A stretch of DNA of 64,000 nucleotides from Bacillota bacterium (GTDB taxonomy: Bacteria; Bacillota; Clostridia; Lachnospirales; Lachnospiraceae). The notes under the pieces are model-generated. The model ran no database searches. It was not told the origin of the DNA and saw only the letters and a program-made list of their open reading frames with translations. The translations under genes and the position numbers were made by a program. Below are positions 15,460 to 23,976 of this stretch, piece after piece. The stretch lies in NCBI GenBank assembly GCA_023398375.1, contig JAEWSH010000019.1:184000-247999 (forward strand), in the 5' to 3' direction. How positions within the stretch are numbered: position 1 is the first letter of the stretch; each line of letters starts with the position of its first letter.

Positions 15460-16788
15460 ATGGAAATAAAAGAGCTTAGTAGGATAATCAAAGACAATGG
15501 CGTAGTGGGAGCCGGCGGAGCTGGATTCCCTACGTATGTTAAAATCGATGAAAGAGCCAATACGATTATTATGAATTGCGCTGAATGTGAGCCTCTTCTG
15601 AAATTGCACAGACAACTATTACAGCTATATGCAAAAGAGATTTTAGAAACATTTTCTTTGATTGCAGATACAGTAGGGGCTGCAGAAGCAATTATTGGCA
15701 TTAAGGCAGAATATAAGCAGGCAATAGAAGCCCTGCATCAATATATAGAGTTATATCCGAACGTGAGGCTGCACTTACTGCAGGGTGTTTATCCGATGGG
15801 GGACGAAGTAATACTCATCTATGAAGCCACCGGAAAAGTCATTCGTCCGGGCGGACTACCGATTGAAGCAGGTATTGCAGTTTTTAATGTTGAGACAGTT
15901 TACAATATCTACAGAGGTTTGCAAAATGGAGAACCCGTTGTGGATAAAGTAGTATCGGTCGTAGGAGAAGTAGAGAATCCGATTACCGTCAGAGTACCGC
16001 TTGGATGTTCGATAGAAGAAGTAGTATCTACAGCAGGAAAGCTAACGACAGAGCACCCGGTGTATATGCTGGGCGGACCTATGATGGGAAAAATCTGCAG
16101 CAGGTATGATACTGTGACAAAGACAACAAATGCAATATTGGTATTGCCGGAGAACCATCTCATCGTACAGAAAAAGAATCGCACGGCATCCATTGATATG
16201 AAGAGGGCAGCATCCGCTTGCTGTCAGTGTCAGATGTGTACGGATCTGTGCCCGAGGCATGCACTTGGTCATCCCATAGAACCGCATAAATTTATGAGAA
16301 GTGCAGCAAATAAAGATTTTCAGGATGCAAATGTATTTATCAATACACTGTTCTGCAGTTCCTGTGGATTGTGTGAAATGTACGCCTGCCCTCAGGGGCT
16401 GTCTCCGAGAACCTTGATGGATGAGTATAAGACAGGACTTCGCAAGGCTGGAGTTAAGATAGCGAAGGATAGTGAGACAACCACAATAAAAGAATCCAGG
16501 GAATATCGTAAAACTCCGGAAGAGCGTCTGACTGCCAGACTTGGGCTATCCAGATATGATAAACCGGCACCTCTTTATGATAACGTGGTAAGTGTTTTAA
16601 AAGTAAAAGAGCTGTTGAGCCAACACATCGGTTTACCTGCGAAAGCGCTTGTAAAGGCGGGTGATATGGTTTATAGAGGTCAGGTAATTGGAAGAGAAAC
16701 GGAAGGAATTAGTGTTCCGGTACATGCATCTGTCAGCGGGCGGGTGACAGACGTGACAGAACGTTATATAATGATAGAAGCAGACTAA
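15460..16788 (+). CDS. pduS: PduS-type iron-sulfur flavoprotein (RnfC-like)
   Basis: 442 aa. The N-terminus has the nucleotide-binding loop GVVGAGGAGFPTYVK and NCAECEPLL of RnfC/NuoF-like proteins; an SLBB-like part follows (VGEVENPITVRVPLG). Two [4Fe-4S] motifs are visible: C254-x2-C257-x2-C260-x3-C264 and C299-x2-C302-x2-C305-x4-C310. The C-terminal part is a barrel-sandwich-like region. In Pdu systems PduS oxidises or reduces NADH and passes electrons, probably via the shell protein PduT. Here there is no cobalamin to reduce, so redox balance of the lumen is the likelier role (inference). Confidence 0.94.
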   Translation: MEIKELSRIIKDNGVVGAGGAGFPTYVKIDERANTIIMNCAECEPLLKLHRQLLQLYAKEILETFSLIADTVGAAEAIIGIKAEYKQAIEALHQYIELYPNVRLHLLQGVYPMGDEVILIYEATGKVIRPGGLPIEAGIAVFNVETVYNIYRGLQNGEPVVDKVVSVVGEVENPITVRVPLGCSIEEVVSTAGKLTTEHPVYMLGGPMMGKICSRYDTVTKTTNAILVLPENHLIVQKKNRTASIDMKRAASACCQCQMCTDLCPRHALGHPIEPHKFMRSAANKDFQDANVFINTLFCSSCGLCEMYACPQGLSPRTLMDEYKTGLRKAGVKIAKDSETTTIKESREYRKTPEERLTARLGLSRYDKPAPLYDNVVSVLKVKELLSQHIGLPAKALVKAGDMVYRGQVIGRETEGISVPVHASVSGRVTDVTERYIMIEAD

Positions 16789-16806
16789 AAGAGAGGACAG
16801 AGTAGG

Positions 16807-17355
16807 ATGAGTAAAGCAATTGGTATGATTGAATTTAAGACAGTATCTACGGGTGTAACAGCGGCCGATGTGATGGTAAAAACAGCCGATGTGGAATTAC
16901 TGGAAGCACAGACTGTTTGTCCGGGTAAATATATCGCCATTATTGCAGGAAATCTGAGTGCGGTCAAATCAGCTGTGGAAACGGCGGTTACCCGTTATGA
17001 AGAAGAGTACATAAACAGCTTTGTTCTCGGTAATCCACATGAATCAATCTTTCCGGCAATTTATGGTACAACGGAAATCAAACAAGTGAATGCACTTGGT
17101 ATTTTGGAGACTTTTGACGCGGCTTCTATTATCGTAGCAGCAGATATTGCGGTCAAGACGGCAATTGTTGATCTGATCGAACTGCGTATAGCAAAAGGAA
17201 TGTGCGGGAAGTCCTATCTGTATCTGACGGGAGAAGTTGCTGCGGTAGAAGCGGCAATTGAAAAAGCGAAGATTTCAGTTGCAGAAAAGGGAATGTTTCT
17301 GGATGCTTCTGTGATTGCCCACCCGGATGAGCAGATATGTAAATCCATCCTTTAG
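16807..17355 (+). CDS. pduT: PduT-type tandem BMC shell protein (BMC-T) with Fe-S site
   Basis: 182 aa made of two BMC domains (about 1-90 and 96-182). The first repeat contains VCPGKY with Cys38, the position and motif that hold a [4Fe-4S] cluster at the trimer pore in Citrobacter PduT. The second repeat starts with ALGILETFDAASIIVAADIAVK. The gene directly follows pduS, the usual pairing, which supports electron transfer through the shell. It is the only BMC-T gene in the locus; no PduB-type trimer is seen. Confidence 0.94.
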   Translation: MSKAIGMIEFKTVSTGVTAADVMVKTADVELLEAQTVCPGKYIAIIAGNLSAVKSAVETAVTRYEEEYINSFVLGNPHESIFPAIYGTTEIKQVNALGILETFDAASIIVAADIAVKTAIVDLIELRIAKGMCGKSYLYLTGEVAAVEAAIEKAKISVAEKGMFLDASVIAHPDEQICKSIL

Positions 17356-17390
17356 TTTGCGATGAAATTCCATAAAAGGAGGAGTATTTT

Positions 17391-18158
17391 ATGCTTGCAC
17401 TAGAACGCAGAAATCTGATACTGGAAAAGTTACAAGAAGAGAAAAAGGTAGTTGTAAGTGAACTAAGCCAATTATATAATGTTTCGGAAGAGACCATCCG
17501 AAGAGACCTGGAAAAGCTTGATAAAGACGGACTTGCTACCAAAAGCTACGGCGGTGCCGTCATTAAGGAAAATACCAATATAGATCTGCCGTTTAATGTA
17601 CGTAAAAAAAAGAACGTATCAGGAAAACAGAGAATTGCAGAACTTGTAGAAAATCTGATTAATGATGGGGATCATATTATTCTGGATGCAAGTACTACGG
17701 CGGTGTTTATTGCAAAAGCCATTAAGCAAAAAGAAAGACTCACCGTAATTACAAATTCCATTGAGATCATGATTGAACTTTCGGATGTATCCGATTGGAA
17801 TATTATCTCATCAGGAGGAAGCTTAAAGGAAGGCTACCTTGCATTGGTAGGACCAAGAGCCATTGAGGGGTTAAGTGCGTTTAATGTAGAGAAGGCCATT
17901 ATGTCCTGCAAGGGAATAGATGCAGAAAAAGGCATTACAGATGGAAACGAAGAATTTTCACAGGCAAAACAGGTAATGCTGAAATCGGCAGATAAAAATA
18001 TTTTAGCAATTGACAGTACCAAATTCGATGGAGTTGCTTTCTCAAGAGTATGCAATATTCAGGATATTGATATTGTCGTAACGGATGAAAAGCCGACTGC
18101 AAAGTGGCTGGAACTATTTGAGGAACATGAAATTGAATGTATTTATCCAATTCCATGA
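17391..18158 (+). CDS. DeoR-family transcriptional regulator
   Basis: 255 aa. N-terminal winged helix: ERRNLILEKLQEEKKVVVSELS and the recognition segment VSEETIRRDLEKLDKDG, followed by YGGAV. The C-terminal sensor domain (DeoRC) has LDASTTA, TNS and the GITDGNEEFSQAKQVM and ID-STKFD segments that bind phosphorylated sugar intermediates in this family. As the last gene of the BMC operon it is probably a local repressor released by a sugar phosphate such as fuculose- or rhamnulose-1-phosphate (inference). Candidate sites are the AAACA-type repeats near 4213 and 9029. Confidence 0.93.
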   Translation: MLALERRNLILEKLQEEKKVVVSELSQLYNVSEETIRRDLEKLDKDGLATKSYGGAVIKENTNIDLPFNVRKKKNVSGKQRIAELVENLINDGDHIILDASTTAVFIAKAIKQKERLTVITNSIEIMIELSDVSDWNIISSGGSLKEGYLALVGPRAIEGLSAFNVEKAIMSCKGIDAEKGITDGNEEFSQAKQVMLKSADKNILAIDSTKFDGVAFSRVCNIQDIDIVVTDEKPTAKWLELFEEHEIECIYPIP

Positions 18159-18202
18159 GAAATGAAGCACTATGGTAAAAATATCATAGAAATGAATCTA
18201 AC

Positions 18203-18231
18203 TTGACAAGCATCCGGACGGATGTTACACT
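18203..18231 (+). promoter_or_regulatory. Promoter of the thiamine operon
   Basis: TTGACA, 17-nt spacer, TACACT. The expected start lies just before the TPP riboswitch. Confidence 0.8.
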
Positions 18232-18243
18232 TATTTTCACAAG

Positions 18244-18336
18244 ATAAGAGGGAGCTCGTAAGCGGGCTGAGAGGAAGTAATCGAACTTCGACCTTTATAA
18301 CCTGATTTGGGTAATGCCAACGTAGGGATTTATACG
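18244..18336 (+). ncRNA. TPP riboswitch (thi-box)
   Basis: The conserved TPP aptamer blocks are all present in order: GGGCTGAGAG, then ACCTTTATAACCTGAT, GGGTAATGCCA and CGTAGGGA. A terminator follows at 18357. Binding of thiamine pyrophosphate should favour termination and shut off the thiC-thiD genes. Confidence 0.97.
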
Positions 18337-18356
18337 AGACAGATTTAATCTATCTG

Positions 18357-18387
18357 AGCCTATGCCTGTTGGTATGGGCTTTTTTTA
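18357..18387 (+). terminator. Riboswitch-controlled terminator
   Basis: AGCCTATGCC pairs with GGTATGGGCT (two G-T wobbles) and seven T follow. It lies between the TPP aptamer and thiC, the expected expression platform. Confidence 0.9.
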
Positions 18388-18431
18388 CGCTCGTAGATCA
18401 CTCCGGCGGTCAATTTAAGGAGGACAAAAAA

Positions 18432-19739
18432 ATGAGTTATACGACACAGATGGATGCCGCAAGGAAGTGCATTCTGACAAATGAAATGAGGAAGGTGGCC
18501 GAAAAAGAACAATGGAATCCCGAAAAACTCAGGGAACTGATAGCAGAGGGAAAAATTGTTATTCCGGCAAACAAGAAACACACTTGCCTGGAACCCAATG
18601 GAATCGGTTCTATGCTTAAGACAAAAATCAATGTTAATCTTGGTACATCGAGAGACTCATATGATCTTGATATGGAACTTCAGAAAGTCAATGACGCAGT
18701 TTCACTTGGTGCAGAATCAATCATGGATCTAAGTTCCTTTGGAGATACCGGAAAATTCAGAAGAAAACTGACAGCGGAATGTCCAGCCATCATCGGGACC
18801 GTTCCAATTTATGATGCTGTTGTTTATTACCACAAGTCTTTAAAGGAAATCACTTCGGCGGAATGGATTGAGATTGTAGAAATGCATGCAAAGGACGGTG
18901 TAGATTTCATGACGATTCATGTAGGGATCAACAAACAAACTGCACACAGATTTAAGGAAGCAAAGCGTTTGACCAATATTGTCTCCAGAGGTGGTTCCAT
19001 TATCTTTGCCTGGATGGAAATGACCGGTAAAGAAAATCCTTTCTATGAACATTACGACAGGATTCTTTCTATCTGCCAGGAGTATGATGTAACATTAAGT
19101 CTTGGAGATGCATGCCGTCCTGGCTGTATTGAGGATGCTACGGACATCTCCCAGATTGAAGAACTGGTGACTCTCGGGGAACTTACAAAACGAGCATGGG
19201 AAAAGAACGTCCAAGTTATGATTGAAGGACCAGGACATATGCCGTTAGATCAGATAACTGCGAATATGAAAATTCAACAGACTATCTGTAAGGGGGCGCC
19301 ATTTTATGTATTGGGACCTATCGTTACAGATGTTGCACCCGGATATGACCACATTACCTCGGCCATCGGCGGAGCAATTGCTGCAGCTTCAGGAGCTTCC
19401 TTTCTTTGTTATGTAACTCCGGCTGAACATTTAAAGCTGCCGGATGTCGATGATGTGAAGGAAGGTATCATTGCCACCCGTATTGCTGCTCATGCAGCCG
19501 ACATTGCAAAAGGCATAAAGGGGGCAAAAGACTGGGATCGTAAGATGAGTCAGGCCAGAAAGGAGTTAGATTGGGAAACTATGTTTAAACTTTCTATGGA
19601 TCCGGAAAAAGCCAGACGTTACCGTTCCATGTCAAAACCGGAAAAAGAGGATACTTGTTCCATGTGTGGGAATTTTTGTGCGATGAAAAACATGAACCGC
19701 ATTTTAGATGGTGAAATAGTTACTATTTTTGATGAATAA
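18432..19739 (+). CDS. thiC: Phosphomethylpyrimidine synthase ThiC
   Basis: 435 aa from ATG 18432 behind AAGGAGG. Radical-SAM enzyme that rearranges aminoimidazole ribotide to HMP-phosphate. Seen: [19 protein letters not shown] at the start, the GDACRPGC and IEGPGHMP motifs, and the C-terminal cluster motif C-x2-C-x4-C ([11 protein letters not shown]). The length is that of bacterial ThiC lacking the plant-type N-terminal extension. It is the first gene after the TPP riboswitch. Confidence 0.97.
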   Translation: MSYTTQMDAARKCILTNEMRKVAEKEQWNPEKLRELIAEGKIVIPANKKHTCLEPNGIGSMLKTKINVNLGTSRDSYDLDMELQKVNDAVSLGAESIMDLSSFGDTGKFRRKLTAECPAIIGTVPIYDAVVYYHKSLKEITSAEWIEIVEMHAKDGVDFMTIHVGINKQTAHRFKEAKRLTNIVSRGGSIIFAWMEMTGKENPFYEHYDRILSICQEYDVTLSLGDACRPGCIEDATDISQIEELVTLGELTKRAWEKNVQVMIEGPGHMPLDQITANMKIQQTICKGAPFYVLGPIVTDVAPGYDHITSAIGGAIAAASGASFLCYVTPAEHLKLPDVDDVKEGIIATRIAAHAADIAKGIKGAKDWDRKMSQARKELDWETMFKLSMDPEKARRYRSMSKPEKEDTCSMCGNFCAMKNMNRILDGEIVTIFDE

Positions 19740-19800
19740 TCTGCTAAGTGAAATTTTTAAATAGGAGATGCGCAAAAAACAACAGAAAAGAGGAAAAATA

Positions 19801-20355
19801 ATGAATAATCAATCACAATCAGCGGTACCCAAAGGTCCTGAAATAACTCCAAAGATTTGTATCAAAAAATTGGTGATCAGTGGAATGCTGGCAGCTCTTA
19901 CCGTTGCTCTCTCTGGTTTTTCCATTCCGGTCGGAGCCTCTAAATGTTTTCCAATCCAACATTTGGTGAACGTTCTGGCGGGGGTATTTTTAGGCCCATT
20001 TTACGGTGTTTCAATGGCCTTTTGTACCTCATTGATCCGTAATATCATAGGAACAGGCAGTCTTTTAGCATTTCCGGGAAGCATGGTGGGGGCTTTTCTT
20101 AGTGCGTATCTTTTTCAACGAACCGGTAAATTCTTTTTGACCTATTTGGGAGAAGTAATTGGCACTGGACTGATAGGTGCGATCCTTTGTTATCCGATTG
20201 CTGTCCTTATTATGGGAAAAGAAGTTGCAGTTTTTTTCTTTGTGGTTCCATTTCTGATGAGCACTGTTTCCGGAACCATTCTGGCGGTGCTCCTGATTGA
20301 AATTATGCGCCGTTCCGGTCTGTTTTCTTGTGTAAGGCGGCTCATCAATGAATAA
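19801..20355 (+). CDS. thiW: ThiW, thiazole transporter component (ECF S-type)
   Basis: 184 aa from ATG 19801 (AGAGGAA upstream); an in-frame ATG at 19768 has GGAG directly abutting it and is less likely. Five to six hydrophobic segments; the segment GASKCFPIQHLVNVLAGVFL and the motif SLIRNIIGTGSLLAFPGSM are typical of ThiW. Family knowledge: ThiW is linked by TPP riboswitches to thiamine genes and is thought to import hydroxyethylthiazole using a shared ECF module. It overlaps no gene but ends within the thiM upstream region. Confidence 0.9.
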   Translation: MNNQSQSAVPKGPEITPKICIKKLVISGMLAALTVALSGFSIPVGASKCFPIQHLVNVLAGVFLGPFYGVSMAFCTSLIRNIIGTGSLLAFPGSMVGAFLSAYLFQRTGKFFLTYLGEVIGTGLIGAILCYPIAVLIMGKEVAVFFFVVPFLMSTVSGTILAVLLIEIMRRSGLFSCVRRLINE

Positions 20356-20368
20356 GGAAAGATTACAT

Positions 20369-21304
20369 ATGGGACGAAAAATCAACTATTCACTGACAGA
20401 ATTGGTGAGAGAAAAAAAACCGTTAATCCACTGTATCACCAATTATGTTACAGCGCAGGATGTTGCTAATATCATACTGGCATGCGGCGGTTCTCCCATT
20501 ATGGCTGACCACCCGGAGGAGACTGCGGAAGTGTCCGCACTTTGCAGCGGCCTTCTTCTAAACACGGGAACCCTAAAAGAAAGCTCTATGGATGCCATGA
20601 TCGGGGCAGGCAGGGAAGCGAATCGGTTAAATCATCCAATTATTCTGGATCCGGTTGGATGCGGCGCCTCCCGGCAACGGATACAGACCATTCTTGCAGT
20701 TATCAAGGAAATAAGGCTGACGGTTATCCGGGGAAATGTTTCTGAGATAAAGTACTTGTTAAATGCCTTGGTAGCAAAGAGAAATAATGCTAAACATCCT
20801 ACCTGTCTGCAGTTTCCAGCTTCGGAAGTAAAAGGCCCTGCCAATACGATGAGAGGGGTAGATGCTGATTTTTTCGATGATATCACCGAAAATTCGCTGA
20901 TATCTCTTATAGAAAATGCCAAAGCCTTAAGTGCGATGACGGGTGCTGTTGTTGTCATGACTGGAAGTACCGACATTGTTTCTACATGGAAAGAGACCTG
21001 GCTTATCAGAAACGGTTGTCCGGAGATGTCCCGTATTACAGGAAGCGGTTGTATGCTGGACGGTATCATTGCTGCCTATGTAGCGGCGGTCTCTGATTCT
21101 TCCGGTTCCATAACCTCGCAGGAACTCATAGTGGAAGCAGTGGCACTTGCCACGGCAGCGGCCGGTGTTTGCGGGGAGCGGGCAGAAGAGAAAACGAAAA
21201 AGAACCAGGCAGGTTGTGGCACTTTCCGCTGCTATTTTATGGATGAAGTCAGCCTGTTAGATGAAGTGGTTTTGAAAGGAGGCGCGAAAGTTGAAATTTG
21301 GTAA
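20369..21304 (+). CDS. thiM: Hydroxyethylthiazole kinase ThiM
   Basis: 311 aa from ATG 20369 with AAGGAAAG upstream; ATG 20348 is in frame but overlaps thiW and has no ribosome site. ThiM motifs: PLIHCITNYVTAQDVAN, ACGGSPIMADHPEE, ILDPVGCGAS, RGNVSEIKYLL and the ATP-site GSGCMLDG. It phosphorylates salvaged thiazole alcohol. It is about 40 residues longer than usual because of an insert after RGNVSEIKYLL. Confidence 0.95.
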   Translation: MGRKINYSLTELVREKKPLIHCITNYVTAQDVANIILACGGSPIMADHPEETAEVSALCSGLLLNTGTLKESSMDAMIGAGREANRLNHPIILDPVGCGASRQRIQTILAVIKEIRLTVIRGNVSEIKYLLNALVAKRNNAKHPTCLQFPASEVKGPANTMRGVDADFFDDITENSLISLIENAKALSAMTGAVVVMTGSTDIVSTWKETWLIRNGCPEMSRITGSGCMLDGIIAAYVAAVSDSSGSITSQELIVEAVALATAAAGVCGERAEEKTKKNQAGCGTFRCYFMDEVSLLDEVVLKGGAKVEIW

Positions 21305-21932
21305 TAATATTTTTTTATTATATGCCGTAACAGACCATGCAATTACAGGAGAAAAAAACTTTATACAGATGATAGAAGAAGCAATTTCTTCCGGAGTCAC
21401 TCTCTTACAGCTGCGCGAAAAGCATCTGGATAAGAAAGTTTTCTTAGAAGAAGCATTAATAGTACGTGAACTTACGAATCGGTACAAGGTTCCGCTTATC
21501 ATCAACGATGACGTAGACATCGCCATACAATGTAATGCCGATGGAATACACGTAGGACAAGATGACTTATCACCTGCGTTGGTCCGTCATCTCATCGGAC
21601 CGGATCGGATTCTCGGTGTTACTGTAAAAACTGTAGAACAGGCTAAAAAAGCATGGGAAGCGGGAGCTGACTACTTAGGAGCAGGTGCCGTTTTTCCAAG
21701 TCCTACAAAAAAAGAAGCTATCCCTCTATCTTTTGAACAGCTTTCTGCCATCTGCCGGTCGATTCCCCTTCCGGTAACCGCCATTGGGGGAATTACCAGT
21801 GAAAATGTCTCTTCTCTGAAAGGTACAGGAATAGCGGGAGCCGCAGTAGTTTCCGGTATCTTCCGACAAAAAGATATCCAACTGGCCGTCGGTACGCTAA
21901 AGGAACAGCTTCAGAAAGTGGTGAAGACATGA
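21291..21932 (+). CDS. thiE: Thiamine-phosphate synthase ThiE
   Basis: 213 aa from a TTG at 21291 with GAAAGGAGG upstream; it overlaps the end of thiM by 14 bp. ThiE motifs: LYAVTD, GVTLLQLREK, LIINDDVDIA, ADGIHVGQDD, GAGAVFPSPTK and AIGGI. It couples HMP-pyrophosphate and thiazole phosphate to thiamine phosphate. Translational coupling with thiM and thiD is likely. Confidence 0.96.
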   Translation: MKFGNNIFLLYAVTDHAITGEKNFIQMIEEAISSGVTLLQLREKHLDKKVFLEEALIVRELTNRYKVPLIINDDVDIAIQCNADGIHVGQDDLSPALVRHLIGPDRILGVTVKTVEQAKKAWEAGADYLGAGAVFPSPTKKEAIPLSFEQLSAICRSIPLPVTAIGGITSENVSSLKGTGIAGAAVVSGIFRQKDIQLAVGTLKEQLQKVVKT

Positions 21933-22777
21933 GTCTATTGCTGCCTTCCGTCCTAACGATTGCAGGTTCTGATTCCAGCGGAGGTGCCGGAATCCAGGCA
22001 GATCTAAAGACCATCACTGCCCTTGGGCTCTATGGTTCCAGTGTCATCACCAATCTCACGGCCCAAAACACCATCGGAGTACATGTAACGGAACCGGTAA
22101 GTCAGAACATGCTGGCTGCCCAGCTTGATGCGGTATTATCCGACATTCCCCCACAGGCTGTAAAAATCGGCATGGTGGGAACCTCTTACGCAATAGAGAT
22201 CATTACACAAAAGCTGTTAAATTTTCCAAAAGTCCCTGTGGTTACCGACCCTGTTATGATATCTACCAGCGGGCGAAGACTTTTAGACGAAACTGCCATG
22301 CACGTCCTGACAGACAGACTGTTCTCTATATCTACCTTGATTACTCCCAATATCCAGGAGGCAGAAGCACTTCTATTCAAAGAAGAACGGGAAATCCATA
22401 CTATAAAAGACATCGAAGAAGCCGCGTGCCAGCTATCTGAAAAATTCTGCACATCTGTTCTTTTAAAGGGCGGACATCGGGCAGAAGGTGCTGACGATGT
22501 ATTATATCATCATGGTATTATTACATGGTTTCCGGGTACTCGCATAAACAATCCCAATACGCACGGAACAGGATGCACCCTCTCATCTGCCATTGCCTGC
22601 GGATTAGCCAAAGGAATGAATCTGGAGGAAAGCATTTTAACAGCCAAGGAATATCTGAACGGAGCACTAAGTGCCGGACTGAACATCGGAAAGGGAAACG
22701 GGCCTTTATGGCACGGATGGAAGACAGATATATCAGATTATACAATTAAGAATTGGAATCCAAGAAACATAATTTGA
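21929..22777 (+). CDS. thiD: Hydroxymethylpyrimidine/phosphomethylpyrimidine kinase ThiD
   Basis: 282 aa. Overlaps thiE by 4 bp (ATGA). ThiD motifs: LTIAGSDSSGGAGIQADLKT, TAQNT, VTDPVMIS, LITPNIQEAEALL and the anion-hole segment THGTGCTLSSAIA. It phosphorylates HMP twice. It ends the thiamine operon, 10 bp before a convergent lipoprotein gene. Confidence 0.96.
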   Translation: MSLLLPSVLTIAGSDSSGGAGIQADLKTITALGLYGSSVITNLTAQNTIGVHVTEPVSQNMLAAQLDAVLSDIPPQAVKIGMVGTSYAIEIITQKLLNFPKVPVVTDPVMISTSGRRLLDETAMHVLTDRLFSISTLITPNIQEAEALLFKEEREIHTIKDIEEAACQLSEKFCTSVLLKGGHRAEGADDVLYHHGIITWFPGTRINNPNTHGTGCTLSSAIACGLAKGMNLEESILTAKEYLNGALSAGLNIGKGNGPLWHGWKTDISDYTIKNWNPRNII

Positions 22778-22787
22778 ATTAAAAAAA

Positions 22788-23750
22788 TCAAGGTATACGA
22801 TTTTTTGCAATTTCATTATCAGCCTTTTCGTTAATGTCTTTTACTATCTGTATATTAAAATTCAGGTTGAAGTTGCTGCCGCTTACACTGCTTAAAACTA
22901 GTTTATTTTTACCAGCCGGCAAGGTTATGGATCTGGTCATGGTATCCATTTCTTCGTAGTCGGATATAGCATATTGTTTTTCTTTATTCATGATGGGGAG
23001 GTCGTCTCCAGCTTCTGTTTTGTATTGTAATGTTATAGTTCCAAGTTCCATGTTTTTATGGGTACTTATAAAATTGTATTTTATGATTACCGTTACTGGA
23101 GTACTTTCTTCCAAATTCGTTTCTAATACTATATTAGAATTTTTTGTTTCCAATTCTGTATAAGACCTATTCTCATCATTTAGTATTTTTAAGTTTTGGG
23201 TGTCTTCCGGCATTATATTCCGGCCTTCACTGTTGTAATTTTGAGCATCTTCTTCGTCAATTACAGTTGTTTCAATTTCTTCTGAGCTATCATCCGTATC
23301 TTCATGTGTAAAGTAAGCATAGTCGTTACTATTGATATCCGTTATATGTAATTTCAGTTCAAAAGAGGTATTATCGCCAACCAATTGAATTTTTCCAAAT
23401 CCTTTTTGGACAGGAATTTTTGTATCTATTGTAAGAGTATGATCAGAAGTATCGTTACTATCTGCTATTAAAATATCTTCTGCATCTGGAGTCACATATA
23501 TAATTTTCACATCGCCCGACAAATGTTCTAATGTTCCTGATATTCCAAGCTCATTATCGGTCAAAGATGACATATTTAAAATATCCAGTCTTTTGTCTTT
23601 TGCAAGATAAACTGTACTTGAAATGTTATAAGTAGTTCCATCCATATTGCTTTCAAAATGATTGAAATAGCTAAGAGAACTCATATTAGAGCACCCTGTA
23701 ATGATCATACAGAAAATTATTATTAGTTGAAGTATTAGTGATTTTTTCAT
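22788..23750 (-). CDS. Lipoprotein of unknown function
   Basis: 320 aa with a clear lipoprotein signal peptide ending in ITGC. The ATG at 23750 is preceded by AAAGGAG. The mature part is Asp/Asn/Ser/Thr-rich and predicted mostly beta (short alternating strands), with acidic stretches in the middle. I do not recognise the family. It has no obvious functional partner: thiamine genes on one side and the fucose-isomerase-like gene divergent on the other. An envelope-exposed adhesive or ligand-binding role is possible but unsupported. Confidence 0.75.
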   Translation of the reverse strand: MKKSLILQLIIIFCMIITGCSNMSSLSYFNHFESNMDGTTYNISSTVYLAKDKRLDILNMSSLTDNELGISGTLEHLSGDVKIIYVTPDAEDILIADSNDTSDHTLTIDTKIPVQKGFGKIQLVGDNTSFELKLHITDINSNDYAYFTHEDTDDSSEEIETTVIDEEDAQNYNSEGRNIMPEDTQNLKILNDENRSYTELETKNSNIVLETNLEESTPVTVIIKYNFISTHKNMELGTITLQYKTEAGDDLPIMNKEKQYAISDYEEMDTMTRSITLPAGKNKLVLSSVSGSNFNLNFNIQIVKDINEKADNEIAKNRIP

Positions 23751-23976
23751 GATAGATTCTCCTTTATTTAAAAAGTCAAGTATTAAATTATTCTAATGTG
23801 ATATCAATGTCTGTTTACCATTTATAACGTCTTTCAGAGAGATTTTTCTTCAGCAAATTATAGTATTTAGAAAAAGTCTTCAAAAAAGTGCATCCCATAA
23901 GGTCAGAAAGTGCATAGTAAGCAGAATCCAAATTTGCTAGTATAATCTTACGATATAACATTTGGAGGAAGTTAAT

